Shown: piece by piece, positions 51,343-60,518 of the stretch
Layout of the letters: every line of letters starts with the position of its first letter
Position numbering within the stretch: the first letter of the stretch is position 1
NCBI GenBank assembly: GCA_002162925.1
Contig: MABC01000071.1
Coordinates: forward strand, 1 to 62,723
Length of the DNA: 62,723 bases
Source of the DNA: Thalassotalea sp. 42_200_T64
GTDB taxonomy: Bacteria; Pseudomonadota; Gammaproteobacteria; Enterobacterales; Alteromonadaceae
Direction: 5' to 3'
The notes under the pieces: model-generated
The model's input: only the letters and a program-made list of their open reading frames with translations
Databases searched by the model: none
What the model was told of the DNA's origin: nothing
Program-made: the position numbers and the translations under genes

Positions 51343-51396
51343 ATAGTTTGATCCTTATATTTGTACCTGTATATTGAATTTTTTTTATTACAGGCC

Positions 51397-51412
51397 TGAT
51401 ACCAAGTTGATA
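51397..51412. repeat. Dispersed 16-bp motif upstream of phhA
   Basis: TGATACCAAGTTGATA, the exact reverse complement of 46813-46828. It lies in the phhA promoter region. Two direct TGTAAA half-sites (51583-51588 and 51594-51599 on the minus strand) lie farther upstream; with 11-bp spacing they are not a standard TyrR box. The gap 51343-51629 holds no gene. Confidence 0.5.
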
Positions 51413-51629
51413 GCACAAAATCAACGTCGCAGATATACATTAACAGTCACTTAAAGCAGTGCTAAATTTGAGGCAACACTGCCGATAAAGGTCTGTTTAT
51501 TAGTTGGACTTAAGACTATAAGAACTGGTTCAGGATGAACAATTTTTACTGACGATGGTGAATTGCCAAGCGTATAAAATACTTTACAACTTTTTTACAG
51601 AACCACCTTACTCTGTTGAATTTATTTAG

Positions 51630-52679
51630 CTATTTATTACTTGGCCCAGGGGGGACACCTTTACTCGATAACAGACTTTTTACCTGACCAATGACTTGTT
51701 GTCGTACTTGCGATATACCCGGTTGTTTATCAACAAAAGGCACTGGTCGGCATAAATTGATGGTTCTTAGACCAAGACGTGCCGTTAACATTCCTGCCCC
51801 TAAGCCTTGCGCCGCTCTGGTCGATAACCTGCCTAAAGTATCAACTCCGAGCATTTCCAGTCCTACATCGGCAATTATTTCACTGGCGCTAGCATAGATC
51901 ATATTAGTAAACACTTGTTTAATCAGCCTAACTCGACTCCAATATCCTAGCCGAACGCCATATAGCCCGGCAACTTTATCCAACATTCTTAAGTTTCGCC
52001 ACATCAACAACATCATATCTATGATGGCAACCGGACTAACTGCAACTAACACTACCGCTTCGGTTGAAAACTTGGCCACCTGGGCCAGAGCTTTGTCATC
52101 AACTTTACTGAGCACTAGCTTAGAATATAGGCTGAGTATTTCTTGTTCAGAGAGCTCCGATGAAATATTTTGTTGAAATGATTCCTCTTGTTCAAAAACA
52201 TCGTCGACAGGCAGATTCTTGCTAATTTTTTGGCAAAATTCCTGAGCATCAAAAACGATTTCATTATTCAGCAATTGTTTCGCTTTGCTTTGCATTTTAC
52301 TCTGTTGATTAAATTGCCTTAAACCGCGAAACTCTTTCAATAAAGACAAGCCACTAATGCCTACAATTGCGCTAAAAAATATCGAATAGATACTGGTAAT
52401 GATTGGCGATGTGGCAAACCCGGTAATGACAAAATCGATTAACTCATAAACAACGGCGACAGACAATGATGCGGCCGCAATACGCCATAACCATCGTGGC
52501 TTGGTTACTTTAATCTCAACAGCGGCGTCATCAAACACTTCATCTATTGGTTGCCATGCGGCCTCTGGCAAGATCACCTGGTTTTCAGGTTGGTTATCTG
52601 CATCGTCTGCCAGCTTGCTTAAATCAGGGCCTTCATTAAATAATATTTGTTGCTGATATTTTTCTTTCTCCTGATTCAT
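51630..52679 (-). CDS. ycjF: YcjF family inner-membrane protein (DUF697)
   Basis: A protein of 349 residues with two membrane helices (near 71-115) and a C-terminal DUF697 domain (MIYASASEIIADVGLEMLG, near 259). It is the partner of the YcjX GTPase in the Psp region of enterics; its function is not well known. Its start overlaps the ycjX stop as ATGA, showing translational coupling. Confidence 0.9.
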   Translation of the reverse strand: MNQEKEKYQQQILFNEGPDLSKLADDADNQPENQVILPEAAWQPIDEVFDDAAVEIKVTKPRWLWRIAAASLSVAVVYELIDFVITGFATSPIITSIYSIFFSAIVGISGLSLLKEFRGLRQFNQQSKMQSKAKQLLNNEIVFDAQEFCQKISKNLPVDDVFEQEESFQQNISSELSEQEILSLYSKLVLSKVDDKALAQVAKFSTEAVVLVAVSPVAIIDMMLLMWRNLRMLDKVAGLYGVRLGYWSRVRLIKQVFTNMIYASASEIIADVGLEMLGVDTLGRLSTRAAQGLGAGMLTARLGLRTINLCRPVPFVDKQPGISQVRQQVIGQVKSLLSSKGVPPGPSNK

Positions 52680-54118
52680 TTTAATTTGTCTCCAAGTAAA
52701 AACTGTAACACTTGATCGAGGCGAATATTAGGTAAAGCCTGATGCTCACCAACTCGATCCATAGGTTTAAAAGCAATATAGTTAAAACCTCGCTTTAACC
52801 AAAAATCTTGAGTCGGTAATTTATCCGGTACGGCGCCTGGATATACGGTGATCATTTTTTGGGTATCTAAGCGCTTTCCTTTTAACACCGAAATTGGTTT
52901 ACCCTGGTATTCACTTTTACCTTGTTCAGTCGTTTTCACCGAGGCTATTGCCAAGGTTTTCATCGTTATCGCGTCAAAACTTAATTGTTTTTTTGCCTGA
53001 TAAACGACTCGTTCAAGCAGTGACGTTAAATTGCTATGTTGCTCGCCTGTTATGTGATCAGCCTTAGTCGCAGCAAACAAAAGTTTATCTATTTTCGGTG
53101 AAAATAAGCGAGAAATAATATTTGATTTTCCATAAGCAAAGCTTTCCATGATCAGAGTGATGGCTTGCTGCAAGTCTTGAAAAGCATGTGGACCATTATT
53201 AAGTGGCGTTAAGCAGTCCGCCAAGATGATTTGGCGATCAAATTTTACAAAATGTTTTTTATAAAACTCTCTGACAATTCGTTCACGATACTCTAAATAT
53301 CGGGCCCGTAACATGCCAATAAACGTGCTTTGTCCCGCCGATTGATATTCATTTTTTTCAATATTGCCAAAAAACGGATAAGGTACAAACTGTAAGATGG
53401 GCGCACCTTGATGTTCACCAGGTAAAATAAAACGTCCCGGTTGTATAACGGAAAGACCCAAATCATGGCGAAACTTATGCAATAGCTCAGTATAGTCATT
53501 GGCAATTTCCGCGAGTAACTCTTCGTTGACCGGTTCCAGCGGGTCGATAGACTCAAGTCTACTTAAAAATTCTTGGGCAAGCTCAGCTCTTGGTTCTGCT
53601 TTGAGTAATTGCCCCATATATTCAGACCACTGTTCAAAGGTTTGATTTAGCATCGGCAAATCTAGCAGCCATTCCCCTGGATAATCGGTAATATCCAGGT
53701 AAAGCGTCGCTCTTTCTGTGGCATATTTGAGTAATGAATCATCTGGGCTATAGCGCAAAGCTAAACGCAGTTCACTGATGGTCTTGGTTGGCTCTGGCCA
53801 TATTGGTTCTTCTTCACCAAAATTTTTCATCGCCGCATCGTAGTCAAACCGGCTGATGTGCAAATTGTTTTGCGGAACGCGTTTTGCAGCGATAAATCTA
53901 CCTTCATGAACCACATTAAAAAAGCTTAACGGCTTGCCATTGCCTTCGTTAACCAGTTGATTTACCAGTGAAGTTATGAATGCCGTTTTACCGCTTTGGG
54001 ATAATCCGGTAACCGCTAAATTGACATGCTGATCTAAACTACGGTTGAGTATCTGTTGTGCGCTACTGGTGATCCGTTGCTGAAGATTTTTGAAAGATTT
54101 GGTATTGATAAGTGCCAT
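52676..54118 (-). CDS. ycjX: YcjX-like P-loop protein (DUF463)
   Basis: A 480-residue P-loop NTPase. The Walker A motif is GLSQSGKTAFITSLVN (near residue 38), with LDITDYPGEWLLDLP as the likely switch/Walker B part. It belongs to the YcjX/DUF463 family, Psp-regulated in E. coli and linked to envelope stress, though the exact action is unknown. It lies downstream of pspC, but a terminator (54203-54228) lies between them. Confidence 0.92.
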   Translation of the reverse strand: MALINTKSFKNLQQRITSSAQQILNRSLDQHVNLAVTGLSQSGKTAFITSLVNQLVNEGNGKPLSFFNVVHEGRFIAAKRVPQNNLHISRFDYDAAMKNFGEEEPIWPEPTKTISELRLALRYSPDDSLLKYATERATLYLDITDYPGEWLLDLPMLNQTFEQWSEYMGQLLKAEPRAELAQEFLSRLESIDPLEPVNEELLAEIANDYTELLHKFRHDLGLSVIQPGRFILPGEHQGAPILQFVPYPFFGNIEKNEYQSAGQSTFIGMLRARYLEYRERIVREFYKKHFVKFDRQIILADCLTPLNNGPHAFQDLQQAITLIMESFAYGKSNIISRLFSPKIDKLLFAATKADHITGEQHSNLTSLLERVVYQAKKQLSFDAITMKTLAIASVKTTEQGKSEYQGKPISVLKGKRLDTQKMITVYPGAVPDKLPTQDFWLKRGFNYIAFKPMDRVGEHQALPNIRLDQVLQFLLGDKLK

Positions 54119-54199
54119 AGAATTTACGCTATTGAGTCGCTTTTATTTTTGGTATTAGGAAACATCCGGGCGAATAACTAATGTAAAACAAAAGCTTAA

Positions 54200-54230
54200 A
54201 AAAATAAAGGCGCCTAGGCGCCTTTATTAT
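54200..54230 (-). terminator. Terminator after pspC
   Basis: AATAAAGGCGCC and GGCGCCTTTATT form a perfect 12-bp stem with a TA centre, followed by Ts on the minus strand. Read-through would reach ycjX. Confidence 0.8.
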
Positions 54231-54658
54231 AGTTTGTTGATTTCTCTGGAAACGGTGAACTCTGGCGAGGTCACATATCGTTCCATGCTTCTCAATTCAT
54301 GTTCGAGCGATTTAAACTTCAGGCTAATGTCTCTGATAGCTTGCTTTGGTGGTTCACCTGCTTGCCATATTTTTGCTTTAACCTTAATCGACTCGCCAAA
54401 CACTTCTTCCTCATGCAATTTATCTTTGACACTTTTTGCAACATCTTTGGCTGAATACTTACTCGGCTTTTTATCAAGAATGAACCATCCTGCAATATAG
54501 AGAATACAAAACCAGCCCATCCCTAACAATACTCCAGAGACCACCAAGATACGTACTAACCACGCTTCCCAGCCAAAGTATTGTGCAAGGCCGGCGCAAA
54601 CGCCGGCAATTTTTCCCTTTACCGGGTCACGGAATAACTCACCTCTTGATTTACTCAT
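54227..54658 (-). CDS. pspC: Phage shock protein C
   Basis: A PspC-domain membrane protein of 143 residues. The signature KGKIAGVCAGLAQYFGWEAWLVRI (split, near residues 14-37) precedes a hydrophobic segment (VLLGMGWFCILYIAGWFIL). The C-terminal half is a charged helix. With PspB it senses membrane stress and recruits PspA. Overlaps pspB by four bases. Confidence 0.93.
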   Translation of the reverse strand: MSKSRGELFRDPVKGKIAGVCAGLAQYFGWEAWLVRILVVSGVLLGMGWFCILYIAGWFILDKKPSKYSAKDVAKSVKDKLHEEEVFGESIKVKAKIWQAGEPPKQAIRDISLKFKSLEHELRSMERYVTSPEFTVSREINKL

Positions 54659-54885
54659 ACCTTAGATCTCCAGTCTGGAGTTTCCGCATCTAAGATCGCT
54701 TCTAATGTTCTAATTCTGTCAGCCATTTTATCTGCGGCTTCTGACAACTCCGATAATTGTGCATATTCATCAGCACTCAAACCTTGGCTGATTTGACGCT
54801 TTGAACGGTAATGTAAAATTAACCAAATTGGGGCAACAACAACCATGAATATAATAATTGGTGCCATTAAAATATCTGGGTCCAT
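54655..54885 (-). CDS. pspB: Phage shock protein B
   Basis: A small protein of 76 residues with one membrane helix (MAPIIIFMVVVAPIWLIL, residues 7-24), then a cytoplasmic amphipathic helix (YAQLSELSEAADKMADRI). It forms the stress sensor with PspC. The 44-base gap to pspA and 4-base overlap with pspC place it in the psp operon. Confidence 0.92.
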   Translation of the reverse strand: MDPDILMAPIIIFMVVVAPIWLILHYRSKRQISQGLSADEYAQLSELSEAADKMADRIRTLEAILDAETPDWRSKV

Positions 54886-54928
54886 AGAATCTCTCCTTTA
54901 ATAACGAGCTTTTGTTAGTTAACTATTC

Positions 54929-55660
54929 TTATTTTTTTGCTTTGCTAGTTTTTTTAGCTTCAGTTTTTTTCGCCGCAGTTTTGGCAGGCTTTTGCTTTTT
55001 CGCTTGCCCTTGCATTTTCGACTTCAACGCTTCAAGCTCATTATCTATTTGATCATCAGTTTCTAGTTCGGCAATTTCATCTGCCAGAGACTTTTTACCT
55101 AAATCATAAGAATCTACTTGCGCTTCTAAATCATCAATTTTACGTTCATAGCGATCAAAACGGCTTAATGCATCGTCTACTTTGCCACTGTCGAGTTTAG
55201 TTTTCACTTTTAATCTTGAACTGGCGGTTTTACCACGCATGACAATCGCTTTTTGGCGAGCCTTGGCATCTGCCAACTTTTCTTGCAACTGAGAAATTTC
55301 GTCTTGTAATTTGCTAATGTGACCGTCAAAGTGATTGAGTTCATCGGTTAATGACTGTGCCGCTTCTGCGCATTTATTTTTTTCAATTAATGCCGCTTTG
55401 GCTAGATCGTCTCTACCTTTACTTAATGCCAATTCCGCTTTTTGTTGCCAGATTTGACCATCAGTTTCTAATCGAGCTACCTGGCGGGTTAATTCTTTTT
55501 TATCTGCTAAGGTGCGGGCTGATGAAGAACGAACCTCGACTAATGTATCTTCCATTTCCTGGATGATTAGCCGCACCATTTTCTCAGGATCTTCAGCCTT
55601 GTCTAATATGCTGTTAATGTTTGAGTTGATAATGTCTGTAAACCTTGAAAAAATACCCAT
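54929..55660 (-). CDS. pspA: Phage shock protein A
   Basis: PspA/Vipp1 family coiled-coil protein of 243 residues that coats damaged membrane and holds PspF in check. The start MGIFSRFTDIINSNINSILD is typical, followed by long helices (residues 25-185). The C-terminus has an added Lys/Ala tail (KTAAKKTEAKKTSKAKK) longer than in E. coli. A sigma-54 promoter lies upstream. Confidence 0.94.
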   Translation of the reverse strand: MGIFSRFTDIINSNINSILDKAEDPEKMVRLIIQEMEDTLVEVRSSSARTLADKKELTRQVARLETDGQIWQQKAELALSKGRDDLAKAALIEKNKCAEAAQSLTDELNHFDGHISKLQDEISQLQEKLADAKARQKAIVMRGKTASSRLKVKTKLDSGKVDDALSRFDRYERKIDDLEAQVDSYDLGKKSLADEIAELETDDQIDNELEALKSKMQGQAKKQKPAKTAAKKTEAKKTSKAKK

Positions 55661-55719
55661 AATAACTACCTCGTATTATTAAATTTTAATTAATTTTAAT
55701 TTTCATACCTATGCCAATA

Positions 55720-55738
55720 TATACATGATTGATGCCAA
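55720..55738 (-). promoter_or_regulatory. Sigma-54 promoter of pspA
   Basis: TTGGCATCAATCATGTATA, read on the minus strand, has GGCA and TGTAT boxes at sigma-54 spacing. It matches the E. coli pspA promoter (TTGGCACGCAAATTGTAT) at most positions. A partial dyad near 55747-55770 is a possible PspF binding site. The gap to pspF holds no other gene. Confidence 0.7.
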
Positions 55739-55862
55739 GTTTAAAAAATAACATAAGCTATTGTTTTATTTAAATTTAATTTTTTATAAAAAAGACTTCT
55801 AAGTTTATGTTTAATGAAATACACTATTTGTTAGTGAAAAAAACCAATAGTTAGGTCAAGCT

Positions 55863-56972
55863 ATGACCCGTTTCAAACAACAAGATAACTTGATAGGCCA
55901 GTCGAACAGCTTTTTAGAAGTTCTCGAGCATATCTCGCAAGTCGCGCCATTATCAAAACCGGTATTATTAATAGGTGAGCGTGGTACTGGTAAAGAACTG
56001 GTTGCCGCCCGTTTACACTACCTGTCAAAACGTTGGGATCAAAACTATCTCAAGCTCAATTGTGCAGCCCTTAACGAGAATTTATTAGAAAGCGAACTGT
56101 TTGGTCATGAAGGCGGTGCCTTTACTGGTGCCACTAAACGCCATGAAGGGCGATTTGAACGCGCCCATGGTGGTACTTTGTTCCTTGATGAGTTGGCCAA
56201 TACCTCCGGTTTGATCCAGGAAAAACTGTTGCGAGTGGTCGAGTACGGCGAATTTGAACGCGTTGGCGGTTCAAAAACGGTAAAATCAGACGTGCGTATA
56301 ATCGCAGCAACCAATGAAGATTTACCACAACTTGCTGAAAAAGGCGAATTTAGAGCCGATTTATTAGACAGACTTGCGTTTGATGTGATCACCTTACCGC
56401 CTTTAAGAGAGCGTTTGGAGGACATTCCAATATTGGCCGAACATTTTGCCATTACCATGGCCAGAGAGTTAGACTTCGAATTATTTAGTGGCTTTACCGA
56501 AAAGGTAAATAAAGCCTTGTTGGCCTATCAGTGGCCCGGCAATATCCGTGAATTGAAAAATGTGGTTGAACGTAGCGTATATCGCCATAATAGCCCACAC
56601 CTGCCAGTAAATGAACTGATCATCGATCCATTTGAATCGCCGTTTAGACCGAAAATACGAATAAAAACCAGTGACCGACAAGCAACTGGTGCGCCGGCCG
56701 ATGAGGCAAGTTCTGCCGCGAGCTCTGGAATAACCAAGAATGGCAGCGAACAAACTGAAGTTACAACCAAACTCTCCGCTGAGATTGTATACCCGGTATC
56801 ACTAAAATCGTTATCACAAGATTATGAAATTAACCTGTTACAAGAGGCACTTGCGGCATGTCAGTTTAACCAAAAGAAAACGGCAGAAGCATTAGAACTG
56901 ACCTATCATCAATTAAGAGGTTATTTGAAAAAATACAACTTATTGGAAAACAGTGAAACTGATGAAAGTTAA
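55863..56972 (+). CDS. pspF: Phage shock operon activator PspF
   Basis: Sigma-54-dependent activator of 369 residues. It begins directly with the AAA+ domain, as in E. coli, with Walker A GERGTGKE (residues 39-46), the GAFTGA loop (near 84), and Walker B GGTLFLDE. A long Ser/Ala linker (about 280-310) leads to a C-terminal Fis-type HTH (NQKKTAEALELTYHQLRGYL). PspA inhibits it. The start has AGG about eight bases upstream. Its end overlaps sapA. Confidence 0.94.
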   Translation: MTRFKQQDNLIGQSNSFLEVLEHISQVAPLSKPVLLIGERGTGKELVAARLHYLSKRWDQNYLKLNCAALNENLLESELFGHEGGAFTGATKRHEGRFERAHGGTLFLDELANTSGLIQEKLLRVVEYGEFERVGGSKTVKSDVRIIAATNEDLPQLAEKGEFRADLLDRLAFDVITLPPLRERLEDIPILAEHFAITMARELDFELFSGFTEKVNKALLAYQWPGNIRELKNVVERSVYRHNSPHLPVNELIIDPFESPFRPKIRIKTSDRQATGAPADEASSAASSGITKNGSEQTEVTTKLSAEIVYPVSLKSLSQDYEINLLQEALAACQFNQKKTAEALELTYHQLRGYLKKYNLLENSETDES

Positions 56973-58605
56973 AGCTGGTTCGGTCAAAATAAAGCTAGTT
57001 AATGCCGTATTTATGCTTATTGGAGTCCTACTGTTAAGCAGTTGTGGCAAAGTAAGTAATGACTCAGTGTTAACCAAAGGCATAATCTATTGCTCAGAGG
57101 GGTCGCCTTCTACCTTTAATCCGCAATTAGACACCTCTTTTATCACAATTGATGCAACCTCAAAACAATTGTATAACCGGTTGATGGACTTTGATCCAAC
57201 AAATTTTGATAAAATACCGGCGTTAGCCCGCTCCTGGCATATGACCAAAAACGGTAAGTTAATCACTTTTTATTTACGTAAAGATGTGTCATTTCACCAA
57301 ACCGATTATTTCACTCCAACCCGCAATATGAATGCCGATGATGTAATTTTCAGTTTTAACCGCATTATTGATGAAAGCAACCCGTTTTATCAATCAGTGG
57401 CAGGAAAATTTCCCTTCTTCCAAAGCATTAAATTCAGCGAATTGGTAGAAGACATTGAAAAAATAAACGAATACACCATCAGGTTTCGATTAACCCAACC
57501 ACAGAGTTCATTCTTGACAAACCTGGCTGCACCTTTTGGTGTTATTTTATCAAAAGAGTATGCCGATACGTTATTGGCACAAGGGAGAGATTTAACCGAA
57601 CTGGATAGTAAACCAATAGGTACCGGCCCGTTCAAATATCGGGAATATCGTAGTGGTTCGCTAATTCGCTACGTTAAACATGAAAATTATTGGCGCTTTG
57701 ATGTTCAAATTGAGCAATTATTATTTAATATCAGTCCCGGCAATACTAGCCGTTTAACCAAATTACTAACTCATGAATGTGACGTTATCGCGTACCCAAT
57801 TGCCATGCAAGAAATTGCTTCTCGAAAAGATCTGGTACTCGAAGAGGTTACCTCTTTTAATGTGGCGTTTCTGGCATTCAATACGCAAGTGCCGCCATTT
57901 GACAATCCTTTAGTACGAAAAGCCGTTGCCCACGCGATCGATAAAAAAGCGATCATAAGCGCGGTCTATTATGATCAAGCAGAGGTTGCTGACTCTTTAC
58001 TACCAAAAGCATCATGGGCCTATTCAAAAAATACCAATACCATTGAACACTCGCAAGAAAAGGCGAAATTATTGTTGGCTGATGCCGGCTTGGCCGATGG
58101 TTTCACTCTCGACATTTGGGCTGGTTCGATACAACGTGCGTACAATCCTAACGCATTAAAGATGGCAAAGTTGATTAAGGCCGATCTTGCCAGAATTGGT
58201 ATTGAAGTGAATATAATCACCTTTGAATGGTCAACCTTTTTGAAAAAGCTGGCCAAAGGTGAACACCAGTCAGTACTGATTGGCTGGTCGGCGGATCACC
58301 CCGACCCTGACAACTTCTTTTCTCCGCCATTAAGTTGTGCGTCGTTAGCAACAGGCAGTAACCGGGCGATGTGGTGTAATGAAGAGTTTGATCAATTATT
58401 AAAGCAATCATTAGCAACAAATGACACCACCATCCGTAAAAAATTATATAAGCAAGCACAACAAATTTTAGCCGAAGAAATTCCGCTGCTGCCAATTGCT
58501 TACGCCAAACGAGCCCAGGCAAAAGTCGCCGAAATTGAAGGCAATATATTAACCCCATTTGGTGGCATAAGCTTTGAAAATGTAAATAAAAAGGCGTTAC
58601 AGTAA
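56953..58605 (+). CDS. sapA: Peptide ABC transporter substrate-binding lipoprotein SapA
   Basis: A family 5 solute-binding protein of 550 residues. The lipobox LLSSCGKVS near residue 31 shows membrane attachment. ARSWHMTKNGKLITFYLRKD (near 86) and DHPDPDNFFSPPLSC (near 445) match the Dpp/Opp/Sap family. It starts at a GTG inside pspF, with GGA six bases upstream; an ATG at 56962 is the alternative. The operon order sapABCDF downstream of pspF is the same as in enterics. In other species Sap imports antimicrobial peptides, heme or putrescine; the ligand here is unknown. Confidence 0.9.
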   Translation: MKLMKVKAGSVKIKLVNAVFMLIGVLLLSSCGKVSNDSVLTKGIIYCSEGSPSTFNPQLDTSFITIDATSKQLYNRLMDFDPTNFDKIPALARSWHMTKNGKLITFYLRKDVSFHQTDYFTPTRNMNADDVIFSFNRIIDESNPFYQSVAGKFPFFQSIKFSELVEDIEKINEYTIRFRLTQPQSSFLTNLAAPFGVILSKEYADTLLAQGRDLTELDSKPIGTGPFKYREYRSGSLIRYVKHENYWRFDVQIEQLLFNISPGNTSRLTKLLTHECDVIAYPIAMQEIASRKDLVLEEVTSFNVAFLAFNTQVPPFDNPLVRKAVAHAIDKKAIISAVYYDQAEVADSLLPKASWAYSKNTNTIEHSQEKAKLLLADAGLADGFTLDIWAGSIQRAYNPNALKMAKLIKADLARIGIEVNIITFEWSTFLKKLAKGEHQSVLIGWSADHPDPDNFFSPPLSCASLATGSNRAMWCNEEFDQLLKQSLATNDTTIRKKLYKQAQQILAEEIPLLPIAYAKRAQAKVAEIEGNILTPFGGISFENVNKKALQ

Positions 58606-58607
58606 TT

Positions 58608-59636
58608 ATGCTAAATTTTACTATACGACGATTAAATTTACTGTTTTTTACCTTGCTAATGCTATCAATAGTATCTTTTAGTTTAAGTTATTTTTTTCCT
58701 GGTGATGCACTGGTTAATTTGAGTGGTGAAATAAACGCCGATCAACAAAGAACTGAGCAGTTGGTCGAACTTTATAATATGGATAAATCTGTATTCCACC
58801 AATACACTGCCTACATTGGCCAAATATTTAGTGGCAATTTTGGTATCTCAATGTCAAGTCAGGTACCAATCAGCGATGAACTGCATACGTTCTTACCAGC
58901 GACCATAGAATTATGTTTGGCGGCATTGTTCATAGCCCTGATTTTTGGCGTGCCTTTAGGGTTTATTGCGGCAATATTTCACAATAAACCCTTAGATAAA
59001 ATCATTTTAACCTTTGCCATGGTAGGTTATTCGATCCCGGTATTCTGGTTCGCATTGATCTTAATTTTATTATTTTCCATTACCTTGTCCTGGTTTCCAT
59101 CTTCCGGACAATTAAATTTATTATTTGAAATAGAGCAAGTGACCGGCTTTAAGTTTATCGATATTTTGTTGAGTGACAGTGAATACCAGGCACAAGCGCT
59201 AAAAGATGCGTTTATGCATATTGTCTTGCCCGCCATTGCTGTAGCAACCGCACCGATGACTATTTTTATCCGCTTAGCACGAACTTCCATGCTTGATGTC
59301 TTAGAGTCAAATTACATAAAAGCGGCAAAGGCGAAAGGCCTGTCGCAAGCCCATATCATTTATCATCATGGCATCCGCAACTCCTTGGTGGGAATTGTGC
59401 GCTTGATCGGTTTGCACTTTGCTAATTTAGTCACGGTGGCGATGATTGCGGAAGTGATATTTAATTGGCAGGGCGCTGGCAGTTGGTTAATCGAAAGCAT
59501 TTTTGCCAGAGATTATACGGCAATACAAGGCGGGTTAATTGCCTTAGCGAGTTTTACCTTCTTCATCAATATTCTTGCTGATTTTCTTTACGCAGCGTTA
59601 AACCCGTTAGAAAGGCATAAAAAACATGGCGCGTGA
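58608..59636 (+). CDS. sapB: Peptide ABC transporter permease SapB
   Basis: Inner-membrane permease of 342 residues of the DppB/OppB class with about six helices. The EAA loop is LESNYIKAAKAKGLSQAHII (near residue 230). It starts two bases after sapA and overlaps sapC by 11 bases. Confidence 0.94.
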   Translation: MLNFTIRRLNLLFFTLLMLSIVSFSLSYFFPGDALVNLSGEINADQQRTEQLVELYNMDKSVFHQYTAYIGQIFSGNFGISMSSQVPISDELHTFLPATIELCLAALFIALIFGVPLGFIAAIFHNKPLDKIILTFAMVGYSIPVFWFALILILLFSITLSWFPSSGQLNLLFEIEQVTGFKFIDILLSDSEYQAQALKDAFMHIVLPAIAVATAPMTIFIRLARTSMLDVLESNYIKAAKAKGLSQAHIIYHHGIRNSLVGIVRLIGLHFANLVTVAMIAEVIFNWQGAGSWLIESIFARDYTAIQGGLIALASFTFFINILADFLYAALNPLERHKKHGA

Positions 59637-60516
59637 AAATATATATCAAGAAGAAGAATTTCCATCGCCGATAAGACAGCTATGGTATACCTTTAAGAAT
59701 ACACCGGTGGCGATTATTGCCTTTAGTTGCTATTTGTTTTTAGTGTTTTTCAGCGTATTTGGTAGCTTTATCACTCCGCATGACATCGTCGAAAATAATC
59801 TTGATAAACTATTGCTACCACCCGCATGGAACGACGATGGTGATGTCAGTTATTTACTCGGTACCGATGATTTGGGTCGTGACATGCTATCAAGGCTAAT
59901 CCATGGTACTTCGCTTACCTTTGGTTTAAGTTTTGTTGTGGTCTTTTTTGCTTTGGCGATAGGTGGAATTATTGGCTCCATTTCAGCCATAAACCGAGGT
60001 ATTAAAGCCAGCTTCCTCAATCACTTTCTCGATGTTATTTTATCCATTCCATCACTTTTGCTGGCAATAGTCATCGTCGCGATCTTGGGACCAGGTCTGG
60101 GCAATGTACTTTGGGCAATCGCGCTGGTTTCGATACCACAATTTGTTCATGTAACCCACAACGCCATTAAAGAAGAACAAAAAAAGGGTTATGTATTAAT
60201 TCCTATCCTTGATGGTGCGTCGGAGACCCGAGTGTTGATCACCTCTATTTATCCAAACATTATTGATAAAGTCATTATCCAGGCGACATTAGCGCAATCG
60301 GCAGCGATTCTGGATATTGCTGCCTTGGGGTTTTTAGGGCTGGGGGCGCCAATCCCGATGCCCGAATGGGGTTCAATGTTAGCCAATTCTCTCGATTTAT
60401 TTTATATTGCGCCCTGGACCTCGTATTTGCCCGGGTTGGCAATTTTACTTACCGTTATCGTCACCAACCTGGTTGGTGAAGGCTTACGTCACTCATTAAA
60501 GATACAAAAAGATTAA
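59626..60516 (+). CDS. sapC: Peptide ABC transporter permease SapC
   Basis: The second permease, 296 residues, of the DppC/OppC class. It shows GTDDLGRDMLSRLIHG (near 79) and LGAPIPMPEWGSMLA (near 240) of that class. It overlaps sapB and lies two bases before sapD. Confidence 0.94.
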   Translation: MARENIYQEEEFPSPIRQLWYTFKNTPVAIIAFSCYLFLVFFSVFGSFITPHDIVENNLDKLLLPPAWNDDGDVSYLLGTDDLGRDMLSRLIHGTSLTFGLSFVVVFFALAIGGIIGSISAINRGIKASFLNHFLDVILSIPSLLLAIVIVAILGPGLGNVLWAIALVSIPQFVHVTHNAIKEEQKKGYVLIPILDGASETRVLITSIYPNIIDKVIIQATLAQSAAILDIAALGFLGLGAPIPMPEWGSMLANSLDLFYIAPWTSYLPGLAILLTVIVTNLVGEGLRHSLKIQKD

Positions 60517-60518
60517 TA

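Noticed and set aside
51361..51600. Sigma-54 promoter or full TyrR box before phhA
   Set aside because: No GG-N10-GC element of the right kind was found, and the two TGTAAA half-sites are direct repeats at the wrong spacing.
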